Of a DNA stretch of 5,881 nt, positions 1 to 4,929 are shown piece by piece (the first letter of the stretch is position 1; each line of letters begins with the position of its first letter). The stretch is from assembly GCA_009177225.1 (NCBI GenBank), contig WFLZ01000099.1, forward strand, positions 12,220 to 18,100. Direction: 5' to 3'. Under the pieces are notes generated by a model, which saw only the letters and a list, made by a program, of their open reading frames with translations, was not told the origin of the DNA and ran no database searches. The DNA is from Clostridia bacterium (GTDB lineage: Bacteria; Bacillota; Clostridia; Oscillospirales; Ruminococcaceae). Made by a program: the position numbers and the translations under genes.

Positions 1-227
1 TTCAGGATATGACAAGAATTGCCACAATGAATGAAAAAATGTGGACTGACCTCTTTATGCAGAACTCCGAAAATCTACAGTTTGAACTTGACACCTTAAT
101 AGACAATCTCCTTAAATACAGAAATGCACTTGAAAACAAGGATTCTGAAACAATGATGAATTTAATCGCAGAGGGTAGAAAACTCAAGGAAAATAATCTG
201 CGTCATCGTGTCGGACAACCTAACTGA
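1..227 (+). CDS. tyrA: Prephenate dehydrogenase, C-terminal part (5' end outside window)
   Basis: This reading frame is already open at the left edge (first complete codon at 3) and ends at TGA 225-227. The ATG at 9 is an internal methionine, not a start. The translation begins QDMTRIA, matching the conserved [FR]xDMTRIA segment at the start of the helical C-terminal dimerisation domain of prephenate dehydrogenases. It continues with the typical MW-D-F--N---L--L---I--L---R-AL pattern and an acidic/basic helical end (AEGRKLKE). The family oxidatively decarboxylates prephenate to 4-hydroxyphenylpyruvate with NAD(P)+ in cytosolic tyrosine synthesis. The NAD-binding Rossmann domain and catalytic His lie outside the window. 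No ACT domain follows, so this would be a short, ACT-less form. No terminator is visible before the amidase gene. Identification rests on about 74 residues, but the motif is distinctive. Confidence 0.85.
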   Translation, partial: QDMTRIATMNEKMWTDLFMQNSENLQFELDTLIDNLLKYRNALENKDSETMMNLIAEGRKLKENNLRHRVGQPN

Positions 228-286
228 AGTAACAGTTTTCTTTACTTTGGCATAAAATGATATGAGAGAAAATCTCAATTACAGCG

Positions 287-292
287 AAAGGA
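287..292 (+). promoter_or_regulatory. Ribosome binding site that sets the amidase start
   Basis: AAAGGA lies 8 nt before ATG 301. The earlier in-frame ATG at 262 has no purine-rich Shine-Dalgarno sequence in front of it, so 301 is preferred. Confidence 0.7.
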
Positions 293-300
293 ATGCTTTT

Positions 301-1038
301 ATGCCAAAGGTATTTTTAAGTCCCTCGACACAGGAGTGGAATCAGTACGCTACCAGCGGCAATGAAGAATTATATATGAATCTGCTCGCAGACAGAATAG
401 AGCCGTATCTCCGTTCAAGCGGAATAGCGTTTGTACGCAACGACCCTGCACGGAATGTCAACGGAGCTATTCAGGATTCAAACGCCGCATATTATGACGT
501 ACATCTTGCACTCCATTCAAATGCTGCTCCGGAACATCTCGCCGGACGGCTCAGAGGCATTGATATATATTTTGCCCCGAAAAGCAAAGACAGCGAATAT
601 CTCGCCAATATCATAGCTAATAATTTAAAAAGCATCTATCCCCTGCCCGACAAAGTAAACGCCGTTCCTACTGCAACACTCGGTGAAGTACTGAGAACAA
701 ACGCTGTTGCCGTTCTCTGTGAACTCGGATATCATGACAATTATGCAGATGAAGCATGGCTGAAAAACAATCTTGACATTATTGCTAAAAATATCGCACG
801 TTCTCTGTGTGACTACTTCGGAATACCGCTTATTTCCCCGACTGCTGTAAGGTGGGGAACTGTAATAACAGACGGTTCGGGTCTGAATATCAGACAATTC
901 CCCGATATTTCGTCTGCTATTATCGGCTCGATTCCGAATGGTGCAACAGTCATGATTAATGGCGAAACAAACGGCTGGTATGTCGTTAACTACAACGGCA
1001 CTATTGGATATTCAAGCAGTGAATTTATTTTCATCTGA
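301..1038 (+). CDS. N-acetylmuramoyl-L-alanine amidase (Amidase_3-like) with C-terminal SH3 domain
   Basis: This 245-residue protein has an Amidase_3-like domain (about 1-175) and a bacterial SH3 domain (about 186-245, containing GSGLNIRQFPD and the final GTIGYSSSEF). The family consists of zinc hydrolases that cut the amide bond between N-acetylmuramic acid and L-alanine in peptidoglycan; SH3 domains usually bind wall material. Recognisable catalytic parts are a Glu at 22/23 in GNEE, H72 in LALHSNA (zinc His) and E141 in CELGYHDN (catalytic Glu). The N-terminus reads FLSPSTQEWNQY where typical members have DPGHGG, so the first zinc-binding His is absent; activity or metal coordination may be unusual. 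There is no signal peptide or membrane segment, so export would need another route (holin, lysis or a non-classical path). Start 301 is chosen over 262 because of its ribosome binding site. It lies 73 bp after tyrA and converges on the S11 gene. It could alternatively be a prophage-derived endolysin, but no other phage gene is seen. Confidence 0.82.
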   Translation: MPKVFLSPSTQEWNQYATSGNEELYMNLLADRIEPYLRSSGIAFVRNDPARNVNGAIQDSNAAYYDVHLALHSNAAPEHLAGRLRGIDIYFAPKSKDSEYLANIIANNLKSIYPLPDKVNAVPTATLGEVLRTNAVAVLCELGYHDNYADEAWLKNNLDIIAKNIARSLCDYFGIPLISPTAVRWGTVITDGSGLNIRQFPDISSAIIGSIPNGATVMINGETNGWYVVNYNGTIGYSSSEFIFI

Positions 1039-1074
1039 AAAAAACAGGCTTTCTGTGATATGCAGAAAGCCTGT
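1038..1074 (-). terminator. Intrinsic terminator of the S11 peptidase-like gene
   Basis: A perfect 12-bp stem (ACAGGCTTTCTG at 1044-1055 with 1063-1074) closes a 7-nt loop. Read on the minus strand it is followed by a run of U (complement of A1038-A1043), so it terminates the leftward gene ending at 1110. The U-tract reaches into the stop codon of the convergent amidase gene. The rightward transcript also passes this hairpin just after its stop codon but has no U-tract beyond it, so termination in that direction would be weak. Confidence 0.85.
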
Positions 1075-1109
1075 CGTCATGCTCTGGAAATACTTACAGG
1101 AAATATATT

Positions 1110-2510
1110 TTATTTTTCAGACTGAGAATTATTTGTCCTGCTTCTCTGTGACCTGTACTTTGCCTTTGCGTTCTTCTGCTTGTTTTTGAAAAGAACATAC
1201 GAATAAATACACATCAGAATATAAATCGCACAAAGCACAAATGAAACAGTTAAAGCATTTCTGAACCACTTTGAACTCTTGAATTTTGTCACGGCATAAA
1301 AATTATACTTTGCAGCTGAACGGTTCACGTCTGATACCGCAACAAGTTCAACTGTGCCAAGTTCTTCACCGTTGTACTTCAAAGTGACTTCTCCGAGCGG
1401 TTCACCCTTTTTAACGGGAGCTTGCAGTGATTTTTTATACCATTTTATATCGTACTTATTTATAACAGCAGTATCAATTTCGTCATACCAAAGGAGTGAA
1501 AATTCTTCTTTCGGACGTGCAAGCACATAGTCGTTACCGTCGGCAAGCTCTACTGGAATTTCACCTACTTCCGCAGTATCGGCAAGCAGAACCTGATAGG
1601 AAATATGCGTGAATGCCCATTCAAAAAGCGTTCTTGCATCATCAATATGGGAATAAATTAAATTTCCGTCCTCGTCGCTGATAGGAGACTTCATTAAAAC
1701 TGCAAGATAATTATTGCCGTCCTTGCTTGCGAGAGCGACTATATTTCTTCCTGCCATTTCAAGATTAGCTGTTTTGATACCTTTTGCGGCATTGTAATAG
1801 TTAGAACTTTCGGGATTCATCATTTCATTTGAATGCGTCCATGTCCATGAATTGAAGTCTTCATGGTTTGTGTCGTTCGGAACAGACGGCTTGTAACTGT
1901 AGGTTGTTGCAATCTGTTCAAAAAGCGGAACTGTAAGGGCGTACTCTGTAAGCACTGCCATATCACGAGCGGTTGTATACTGGTTCTTGTCGTATAATCC
2001 TGTAGGATTTGTGAAGTTGGTGTTTTCAAGACCGATTTCAGCAGCCTTTTGATTCATAAGATTGACAAAATTATCCACGTTGCTTCCGCCTACATAGTAA
2101 GCAAGGGTCTGCGACGCTTCCATTGAAGAAGTAAGCATCATTGCATAAAGTAGGTCTGTCACAGTAAGAACATCACCGTTATAGATTTCTGCCGTGCGTA
2201 CATCATCGGGATATTCAGTATCATACAGTATATCGGTATAAACTTCCTCATTCATAATAATTTCCTGATTTATATTATCACAGTTTTCAAGAGCAACAAC
2301 AGCTGTCATAATATTGACGAGAGGTCCGGGCATCTGCTGTAAATCGGCATTTTTCTCATTTACTACGGTGTTGGTATCACGGTTAATGAGTATAACCGAT
2401 TCACTTTTAAGAGTGGTTTTCAATGTAAAATTAATTGCGTTTGCGTTTGGGACGCAGAGAAGCGGCACTGTCATAACAAAAGCCGCAAGTGCTGATAAAA
2501 TTTTTTTCAT
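1110..2510 (-). CDS. D-alanyl-D-alanine carboxypeptidase-like protein (S11/DacF family), probable pseudoenzyme
   Basis: This 466-residue protein carries a signal peptide (1-25, MKKILSALAAF... ending ANA), an S11 penicillin-binding domain (about 30-300), a PBP5 C-terminal-type beta domain (about 310-405, with APVKKGEPLGEV) and a membrane helix (about 418-441) followed by a basic cytoplasmic tail. Active S11 enzymes trim the terminal D-Ala from peptidoglycan pentapeptides using SxxK, SxN and KTG motifs. Here the aligned positions read P63-L-V-N66 (in PGPLVNIMTA, normally PAS-x-TK-x-MTA), S128-S-M130 (normally SGN) and K246-T-A248 (normally KTG). Nucleophile, general base, Asn and Gly are all changed, while surrounding family features (NPTGL, TTARDMA, AGRNIVA) and the open frame are intact. 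It is therefore probably catalytically inactive and may be a wall-binding or regulatory protein. AAAGGAG at 2516-2522 lies 5 nt before the start. The gene is transcribed divergently from the phosphoesterase. Confidence 0.88.
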   Translation of the reverse strand: MKKILSALAAFVMTVPLLCVPNANAINFTLKTTLKSESVILINRDTNTVVNEKNADLQQMPGPLVNIMTAVVALENCDNINQEIIMNEEVYTDILYDTEYPDDVRTAEIYNGDVLTVTDLLYAMMLTSSMEASQTLAYYVGGSNVDNFVNLMNQKAAEIGLENTNFTNPTGLYDKNQYTTARDMAVLTEYALTVPLFEQIATTYSYKPSVPNDTNHEDFNSWTWTHSNEMMNPESSNYYNAAKGIKTANLEMAGRNIVALASKDGNNYLAVLMKSPISDEDGNLIYSHIDDARTLFEWAFTHISYQVLLADTAEVGEIPVELADGNDYVLARPKEEFSLLWYDEIDTAVINKYDIKWYKKSLQAPVKKGEPLGEVTLKYNGEELGTVELVAVSDVNRSAAKYNFYAVTKFKSSKWFRNALTVSFVLCAIYILMCIYSYVLFKNKQKNAKAKYRSQRSRTNNSQSEK

Positions 2511-2559
2511 ACTTTCTCCTTTAATTTATGCGGTTTCCGCAGAATAGTTTAATACATAT

Positions 2560-2588
2560 ATTATAACAGATATTTTCATAATTTTAAA
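2560..2588 (-). promoter_or_regulatory. Promoter of the S11 gene (extended -10)
   Basis: Read on the minus strand, TGTTATAAT (2560-2568) is an extended -10 box with a perfect TATAAT. TTTAAA at 2583-2588 is a weak -35 box 17 nt upstream. The leader to the ATG at 2510 is roughly 40 nt and includes a short GCGG/CCGC inverted repeat (2531-2541). Confidence 0.6.
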
Positions 2589-2615
2589 GTCTTTTTCAAA
2601 AAAAATTTTTTTCTC
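2589..2615. promoter_or_regulatory. A/T tract between divergent promoters (possible UP element or bent DNA)
   Basis: Adjacent A- and T-runs (core about 2592-2612) lie exactly between the leftward -35 at 2583-2588 and the rightward -35 at 2616-2621. They could serve as an UP element for either promoter. A very similar T/A-run module lies upstream of the tRNA operon promoter (about 5766-5790). Function is inferred from position and composition only. Confidence 0.4.
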
Positions 2616-2644
2616 TTTACGTGCGGCTTTAAATATGTTAAAAT
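2616..2644 (+). promoter_or_regulatory. Promoter of the phosphoesterase gene
   Basis: TTTACG (2616-2621) and TAAAAT (2639-2644) are separated by 17 bp, with TG one base before the -10 (extended -10, TGTTAAAAT). The predicted transcript would start near 2651, giving a short leader. The ATG at 2649 would then fall at or before the start of transcription, which supports the start at 2688. Confidence 0.6.
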
Positions 2645-2674
2645 AGACTTGTTTAAAAGCCATTACTATAAAAC

Positions 2675-2680
2675 GGAGGT
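2675..2680 (+). promoter_or_regulatory. Ribosome binding site that sets the phosphoesterase start
   Basis: GGAGGT lies 7 nt before ATG 2688. The in-frame ATG at 2649 has no ribosome binding site and would add 13 residues in front of the conserved first strand of the fold. Confidence 0.85.
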
Positions 2681-2687
2681 ACAAAAA

Positions 2688-3350
2688 ATGATTTACGTAA
2701 CGGGTGATACTCACGGAGATATAGAACGTTTCAACGTTCCGGAATTTAAAAAACTCCGTCGGAGAGATACACTTATTATATGTGGTGACTTTGGTTTTCT
2801 CTGGAATAACTCAAAAAAGGAAGTCGCTGCTCTGAAAAAACTTATGTCAAAAGATTACACTATTGCCTTTATTGACGGCTGTCACGAAAATTTTGATCTG
2901 CTGGAAGCTTATCCCGAAAAAACATGGAACGGCGGAAAAGTGCGGCATATAGGCAGAAATATATATCACCTCATGAGAGGACAGGTCTATACAATAGAAA
3001 ACAAGAAAATATTCACTTTCGGCGGTGGTCACAGCCATGACTACGATTTCAGACATGACAGTAAAAACTGGTGGGAACGTGAACAGCCTACCCATGAGGA
3101 AATTACCACTGCACTCAAAAGTCTTTTCGACAATAATAATAAAGTTGACTATATAATAACACACGAACCTCCTGCGTCGCTTAAAGACTGTCTGGGCGTT
3201 GATGTTTTTCAGCGTCTTGAAGTACACGCTTTCTTTGAGGAAATAATAAGAACTTGCCAGTATGAAAAGTGGTTTTTCGGAAAGTGCCACATAGACAAGC
3301 ACATACCAGTTAAATTCTATGCCGTATTCAATAATATAATTCCGCTGTAA
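2688..3350 (+). CDS. Calcineurin-like metallophosphoesterase
   Basis: This 220-residue cytosolic protein of the metallophosphoesterase superfamily (two-metal hydrolases of phosphomono- or diesters) starts directly with MIYVTGDTHGD. Visible motifs are D7-x-H9 (GDTHGD), G33-D34 (ICGDFG), GCHENFD (64-70), H159 (ITHEPP) and GKCH (198-201). Compared with the usual GNH[DE] and GHxH, Asn is replaced by C65 and the first His by K199. By analogy with Mre11-type enzymes, both residues belong to the second metal site, so activity may be altered. The region FTFGGGHSHDYDFR resembles the FTFGGA-S-D--R signature of a common Firmicutes subfamily often annotated only as metallophosphoesterase. Substrate is unknown. 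The start at 2688 rests on the GGAGGT site. tspO-like DNA follows after 57 bp with no terminator between, so the two may be cotranscribed. Confidence 0.87.
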   Translation: MIYVTGDTHGDIERFNVPEFKKLRRRDTLIICGDFGFLWNNSKKEVAALKKLMSKDYTIAFIDGCHENFDLLEAYPEKTWNGGKVRHIGRNIYHLMRGQVYTIENKKIFTFGGGHSHDYDFRHDSKNWWEREQPTHEEITTALKSLFDNNNKVDYIITHEPPASLKDCLGVDVFQRLEVHAFFEEIIRTCQYEKWFFGKCHIDKHIPVKFYAVFNNIIPL

Positions 3351-3407
3351 TATTCTTTCAGACTACAGAATAATTATGTACTATCTTAATTTATAAGGGG
3401 TACGTAT

Positions 3408-3866
3408 ATGAAAAGATTCAGTTTAACGGATTTGATTATTTTTGTAGTGGTCACTGAACTCGTCGGGGCAGTTTCGGCACTTATCACAGGTAACTTTTCT
3501 ATGTTCTATTCACAGATTACACAGCCTCCGCTTTCCCCTCCTGCAATCGTATTTCCGGTTGTATGGGCAGTACTTTACGCTCTTATGGGAATTTCTGCAT
3601 ATATGATTTACAGGACAGGAAAAAATTACGCACTAAAAATCTACATAATTCAACTTATAGTAAATTTTTCATGGAGCATAATTTTTTTCCGCTTCAGATT
3701 TTTTACACTTGCTGCTATAGTTGCGGTAATTCTGTTTTTACTTGTCGGAACAATGATTTTTGTATTTTCACGGGTCAGAAAAATTTCCGCACTGTTAAAT
3801 ATTCCGTATCTGCTCTGGTGTGCTTTCGCCGCATACCTCGCAATAGGAGTATGTGTTCTAAATTAA
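3408..3866 (+). CDS. TspO/MBR family membrane protein
   Basis: This 152-residue integral membrane protein has five hydrophobic segments (about 9-27, 47-68, 75-94, 98-120 and 130-150), matching the five-helix TspO fold and its usual length of 150-165. Family signatures are present: PPLSPPAIVFPVVW with LYALMGISAY (40-65), QLIVNFSWSIIFF (82-94) and PYLLWCAFAAYLA (133-145). TspO proteins (bacterial relatives of the mitochondrial translocator protein) bind tetrapyrroles and have been linked to porphyrin handling, stress and transport; the role here cannot be told from sequence. AAGGGG at 3395-3400 lies 7 nt before the ATG. It follows the phosphoesterase by 57 bp without a clear own promoter or intervening terminator, which suggests readthrough. 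No terminator is evident before the microprotein promoter at 3913. Confidence 0.9.
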   Translation: MKRFSLTDLIIFVVVTELVGAVSALITGNFSMFYSQITQPPLSPPAIVFPVVWAVLYALMGISAYMIYRTGKNYALKIYIIQLIVNFSWSIIFFRFRFFTLAAIVAVILFLLVGTMIFVFSRVRKISALLNIPYLLWCAFAAYLAIGVCVLN

Positions 3867-3912
3867 AAATCACCGACCATTTTCAGTAAATTCTTATTCC
3901 ATTATCTTTGCA

Positions 3913-3941
3913 TTGATTTAATCATACTCATCTGCTATAAT
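3913..3941 (+). promoter_or_regulatory. Promoter of the cysteine-rich microprotein locus
   Basis: TTGATT (3913-3918) and TATAAT (3936-3941) are 17 bp apart, with TG one base upstream of the -10 (TGCTATAAT). This is a strong sigma-A-type promoter with expected transcription start around 3947-3949. It shows the small ORFs have their own transcription unit. Confidence 0.75.
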
Positions 3942-3948
3942 ATAATTA

Positions 3949-3960
3949 TCCCGAAAGGGA
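3949..3960 (+). promoter_or_regulatory. Hairpin with GAAA tetraloop at the predicted mRNA 5' end
   Basis: TCCC-GAAA-GGGA forms a 4-bp stem capped by a GNRA tetraloop, located at or within a base or two of the predicted transcription start. A 5'-terminal hairpin of this sort could stabilise the mRNA. The second unit keeps a comparable stem (TCCCT 4060-4064 with AGGGA 4075-4079) but with a 10-nt loop. Confidence 0.45.
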
Positions 3961-3984
3961 AATGTAAAAAGGAGGTTTAAAGAT

Positions 3985-4044
3985 ATGTGCTGTAACGAAC
4001 TTTTCAAGCTTATCTGCAACCTTTTCAAAAACTGCGGATGCTAA
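3985..4044 (+). CDS. 19-residue cysteine-rich microprotein, copy 1
   Basis: This short ORF encodes MCCNELFKLICNLFKNCGC and ends with TAA. AAGGAGG (3969-3975) lies 9 nt upstream and a strong promoter lies at 3913-3941. There are five cysteines: a CC pair at 2-3, C11, and CxC at 17-19. Between them, L6, F7, L9, I10, L13 and F14 alternate with N4, E5, K8, N12, K15 and N16 in a pattern that would form an amphipathic helix. An identical peptide is encoded 118 bp downstream with only synonymous changes, which strongly supports translation and selection. I do not recognise the family. Possibilities include a metal-binding or redox peptide, a membrane-active peptide or toxin, or a signal; no modifying enzyme, transporter or immunity gene is adjacent in this window to favour a modified-peptide pathway. 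Confidence 0.78.
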   Translation: MCCNELFKLICNLFKNCGC

Positions 4045-4102
4045 TCTGAAAAAAACGAATCCCTGAATAACCAAAGGGAAATACATAAGGAGGTTTAAAG
4101 AT

Positions 4103-4162
4103 ATGTGCTGTAACGAACTTTTTAAGCTTATCTGCAACCTTTTCAAAAACTGTGGCTGTTAA
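4103..4162 (+). CDS. 19-residue cysteine-rich microprotein, copy 2
   Basis: This ORF encodes the same peptide as the copy at 3985, MCCNELFKLICNLFKNCGC, with AAGGAGG (4087-4093) again 9 nt upstream. The two ORFs differ at four of 60 bases, all in third codon positions (F7 TTC/TTT, C17 TGC/TGT, G18 GGA/GGC, C19 TGC/TGT), and none alters the peptide. The spacing from the first ORF is 58 nt and no promoter or terminator separates them, so they are probably on one mRNA ended by the terminator at 4214-4261. Duplication may increase dosage. Function is unknown. Confidence 0.78.
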   Translation: MCCNELFKLICNLFKNCGC

Positions 4163-4213
4163 GCAATAACAAAAAGTCCCCTGAATTAATTCGATACTCA
4201 TAAAGAAGTTTAA

Positions 4214-4261
4214 GCCATAGCACTTTTGATTTTAAGTCGAAAGTGCTATGGCGTTTTTATT
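4214..4261 (+). terminator. Strong intrinsic terminator of the microprotein operon
   Basis: GCCATAGCACTTT (4214-4226) pairs perfectly with 4240-4252. Three further inner pairs, including one G-U, leave a 7-nt loop. The stem is followed by GTTTTTATT (4253-4261). Its last bases overlap the -35 box of the next promoter (4260-4265), so the two transcription units abut directly. Confidence 0.9.
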
Positions 4262-4288
4262 GACAAAACAATTTCTATAATGTATAAT
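4260..4288 (+). promoter_or_regulatory. Full-consensus sigma-A promoter of the SUKH gene
   Basis: TTGACA (4260-4265) and TATAAT (4283-4288) are separated by exactly 17 bp, a perfect consensus match. Predicted transcription start is near 4295, about 50 nt before the ATG. It implies strong constitutive expression of the downstream single gene. Confidence 0.88.
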
Positions 4289-4345
4289 TTTATTGAGATA
4301 AATTAGAATTTATCAAAAAATTGAATAAGGAGGACAGATAGTTTT

Positions 4346-4822
4346 ATGAATGGAGAAATTTTTGAATGGTATGACTACTTTTTAAAGATGTGTAAGGTTT
4401 TAGAATCACTTGGATGTTCATATCAATTTGAAGACCCTGCTACAGAAGAAGAAATTACAGAATGTGAGCAAAAAATAGGATTCAAACTTCCGAATGACTA
4501 TAAAGAATGGTTGAAACTCACCAAATGTGTCCGTATGGAAGATTACGATTTTAACATTTATATGCCGAATGAAGTCTGTGACAGCGAAGACGGCTATAAA
4601 ATGATTCCAATTGGAGATATAGGTATTTCTCCGAGAGATTATTTTATTAATTTAGAAAACGGTAAGCCCTTGGTTTATGATGACTTTGAGCAAGAAACCA
4701 CTGAGTTTGATTCTTTTGACGATATGCTTGATGATATGTACTATGAACTGGAATCCTATGCTAATCGTTACTTTCCCGAAAAATGGGTAACTATTTACGA
4801 TGAAATGTTCCCAGAAAACTAA
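4346..4822 (+). CDS. SMI1/KNR4 (SUKH) family protein, possible immunity protein
   Basis: This 158-residue acidic soluble protein carries the SMI1/KNR4 (SUKH-1) signature ATEEEITECEQKIGFKLPNDYKEWL (32-56, cited as a motif region): an [AT]-E-E-I helix, then G-x-x-LP-x-DYK-x-WL, followed by beta-rich sequence with IPIGDIG (near 93-99) and a C-terminal helix. The length is normal for a single-domain member. In bacteria SUKH proteins often act as immunity proteins that neutralise toxins of polymorphic or contact-dependent systems, although stand-alone members with unknown roles are common. No toxin gene is visible next to it: it is monocistronic, with a consensus promoter upstream and a hairpin terminator after. 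AAGGAGGA (4327-4334) lies 11 nt before the ATG, slightly long spacing, but no better start exists. Family assignment is firm; the immunity role is inference. Confidence 0.83.
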   Translation: MNGEIFEWYDYFLKMCKVLESLGCSYQFEDPATEEEITECEQKIGFKLPNDYKEWLKLTKCVRMEDYDFNIYMPNEVCDSEDGYKMIPIGDIGISPRDYFINLENGKPLVYDDFEQETTEFDSFDDMLDDMYYELESYANRYFPEKWVTIYDEMFPEN

Positions 4823-4859
4823 CTTCTGATTTATGTTAGTAAACGAATAACAAAAACTA

Positions 4860-4889
4860 AGCCCGAAAGTATTAAATTGCTTTCGGGCT
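4860..4889. terminator. Bidirectional terminator between SUKH and the 90-residue ORF
   Basis: AGCCCGAAAG (4860-4869) pairs with CTTTCGGGCT (4880-4889) around a 10-nt loop. On the plus strand it is followed by a T-rich stretch (ATACTTCTTTA). On the minus strand it is followed by TAGTTTTTG, a better U-tract. It probably serves the convergent genes ending at 4822 and 4930. Confidence 0.8.
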
Positions 4890-4929
4890 ATACTTCTTTA
4901 TGAACGCCTACCTTTATCAGGGGATTTTT

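Larger units (their letters stand above)
3954..4213 (+). repeat. Tandem repeat array: two microprotein units and one decayed unit
   Basis: Unit 1 (about 3954-4044) and unit 2 (about 4073-4162) are nearly identical from AAAGGGAAAT through the ribosome binding site and ORF; the ATG-to-ATG period is 118 bp. Downstream of ORF 2, 4171-4213 resembles the leader between ORFs 1 and 2 (compare CCCTGAAT at 4061-4068 with 4179-4186, and CATAAGGAGGTTTAA with CATAAAGAAGTTTAA at 4199-4213). The ribosome binding site there is damaged and no ORF follows, so it looks like a third unit that has lost its gene. Confidence 0.8.

Noticed and set aside
253..258. TAAAAT as a -10 box for the amidase gene
   Set aside because: No acceptable -35 box lies 16-18 bp upstream, so readthrough from tyrA is equally likely.
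262..300. Upstream ATG at 262 as the amidase start
   Set aside because: No ribosome binding site precedes it, while AAAGGA sits 8 nt before ATG 301, and the conserved fold begins right after 301. The added 13 residues are not a signal peptide.
2847..3302. 151-codon minus-strand ORF within the phosphoesterase gene
   Set aside because: It is a shadow of the phosphoesterase frame, which has clear family motifs and a ribosome binding site.
3946..4146. 66-codon minus-strand ORF across the microprotein array
   Set aside because: It is antisense to the two conserved microprotein ORFs, has no ribosome binding site, and its repeats merely mirror theirs.
3954..4162. CRISPR array or RiPP cluster explanation for the repeats
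   Set aside because: There are only two units, which are coding with third-position changes and are not separated by spacers. No radical SAM, dehydratase, transporter or cas gene is present in the window.
4163..4213. Antisense RNA promoter for a type I toxin-antitoxin arrangement
   Set aside because: I looked on the minus strand downstream of ORF 2 and found no convincing -35/-10 pair, so a type I toxin reading is only a speculation.
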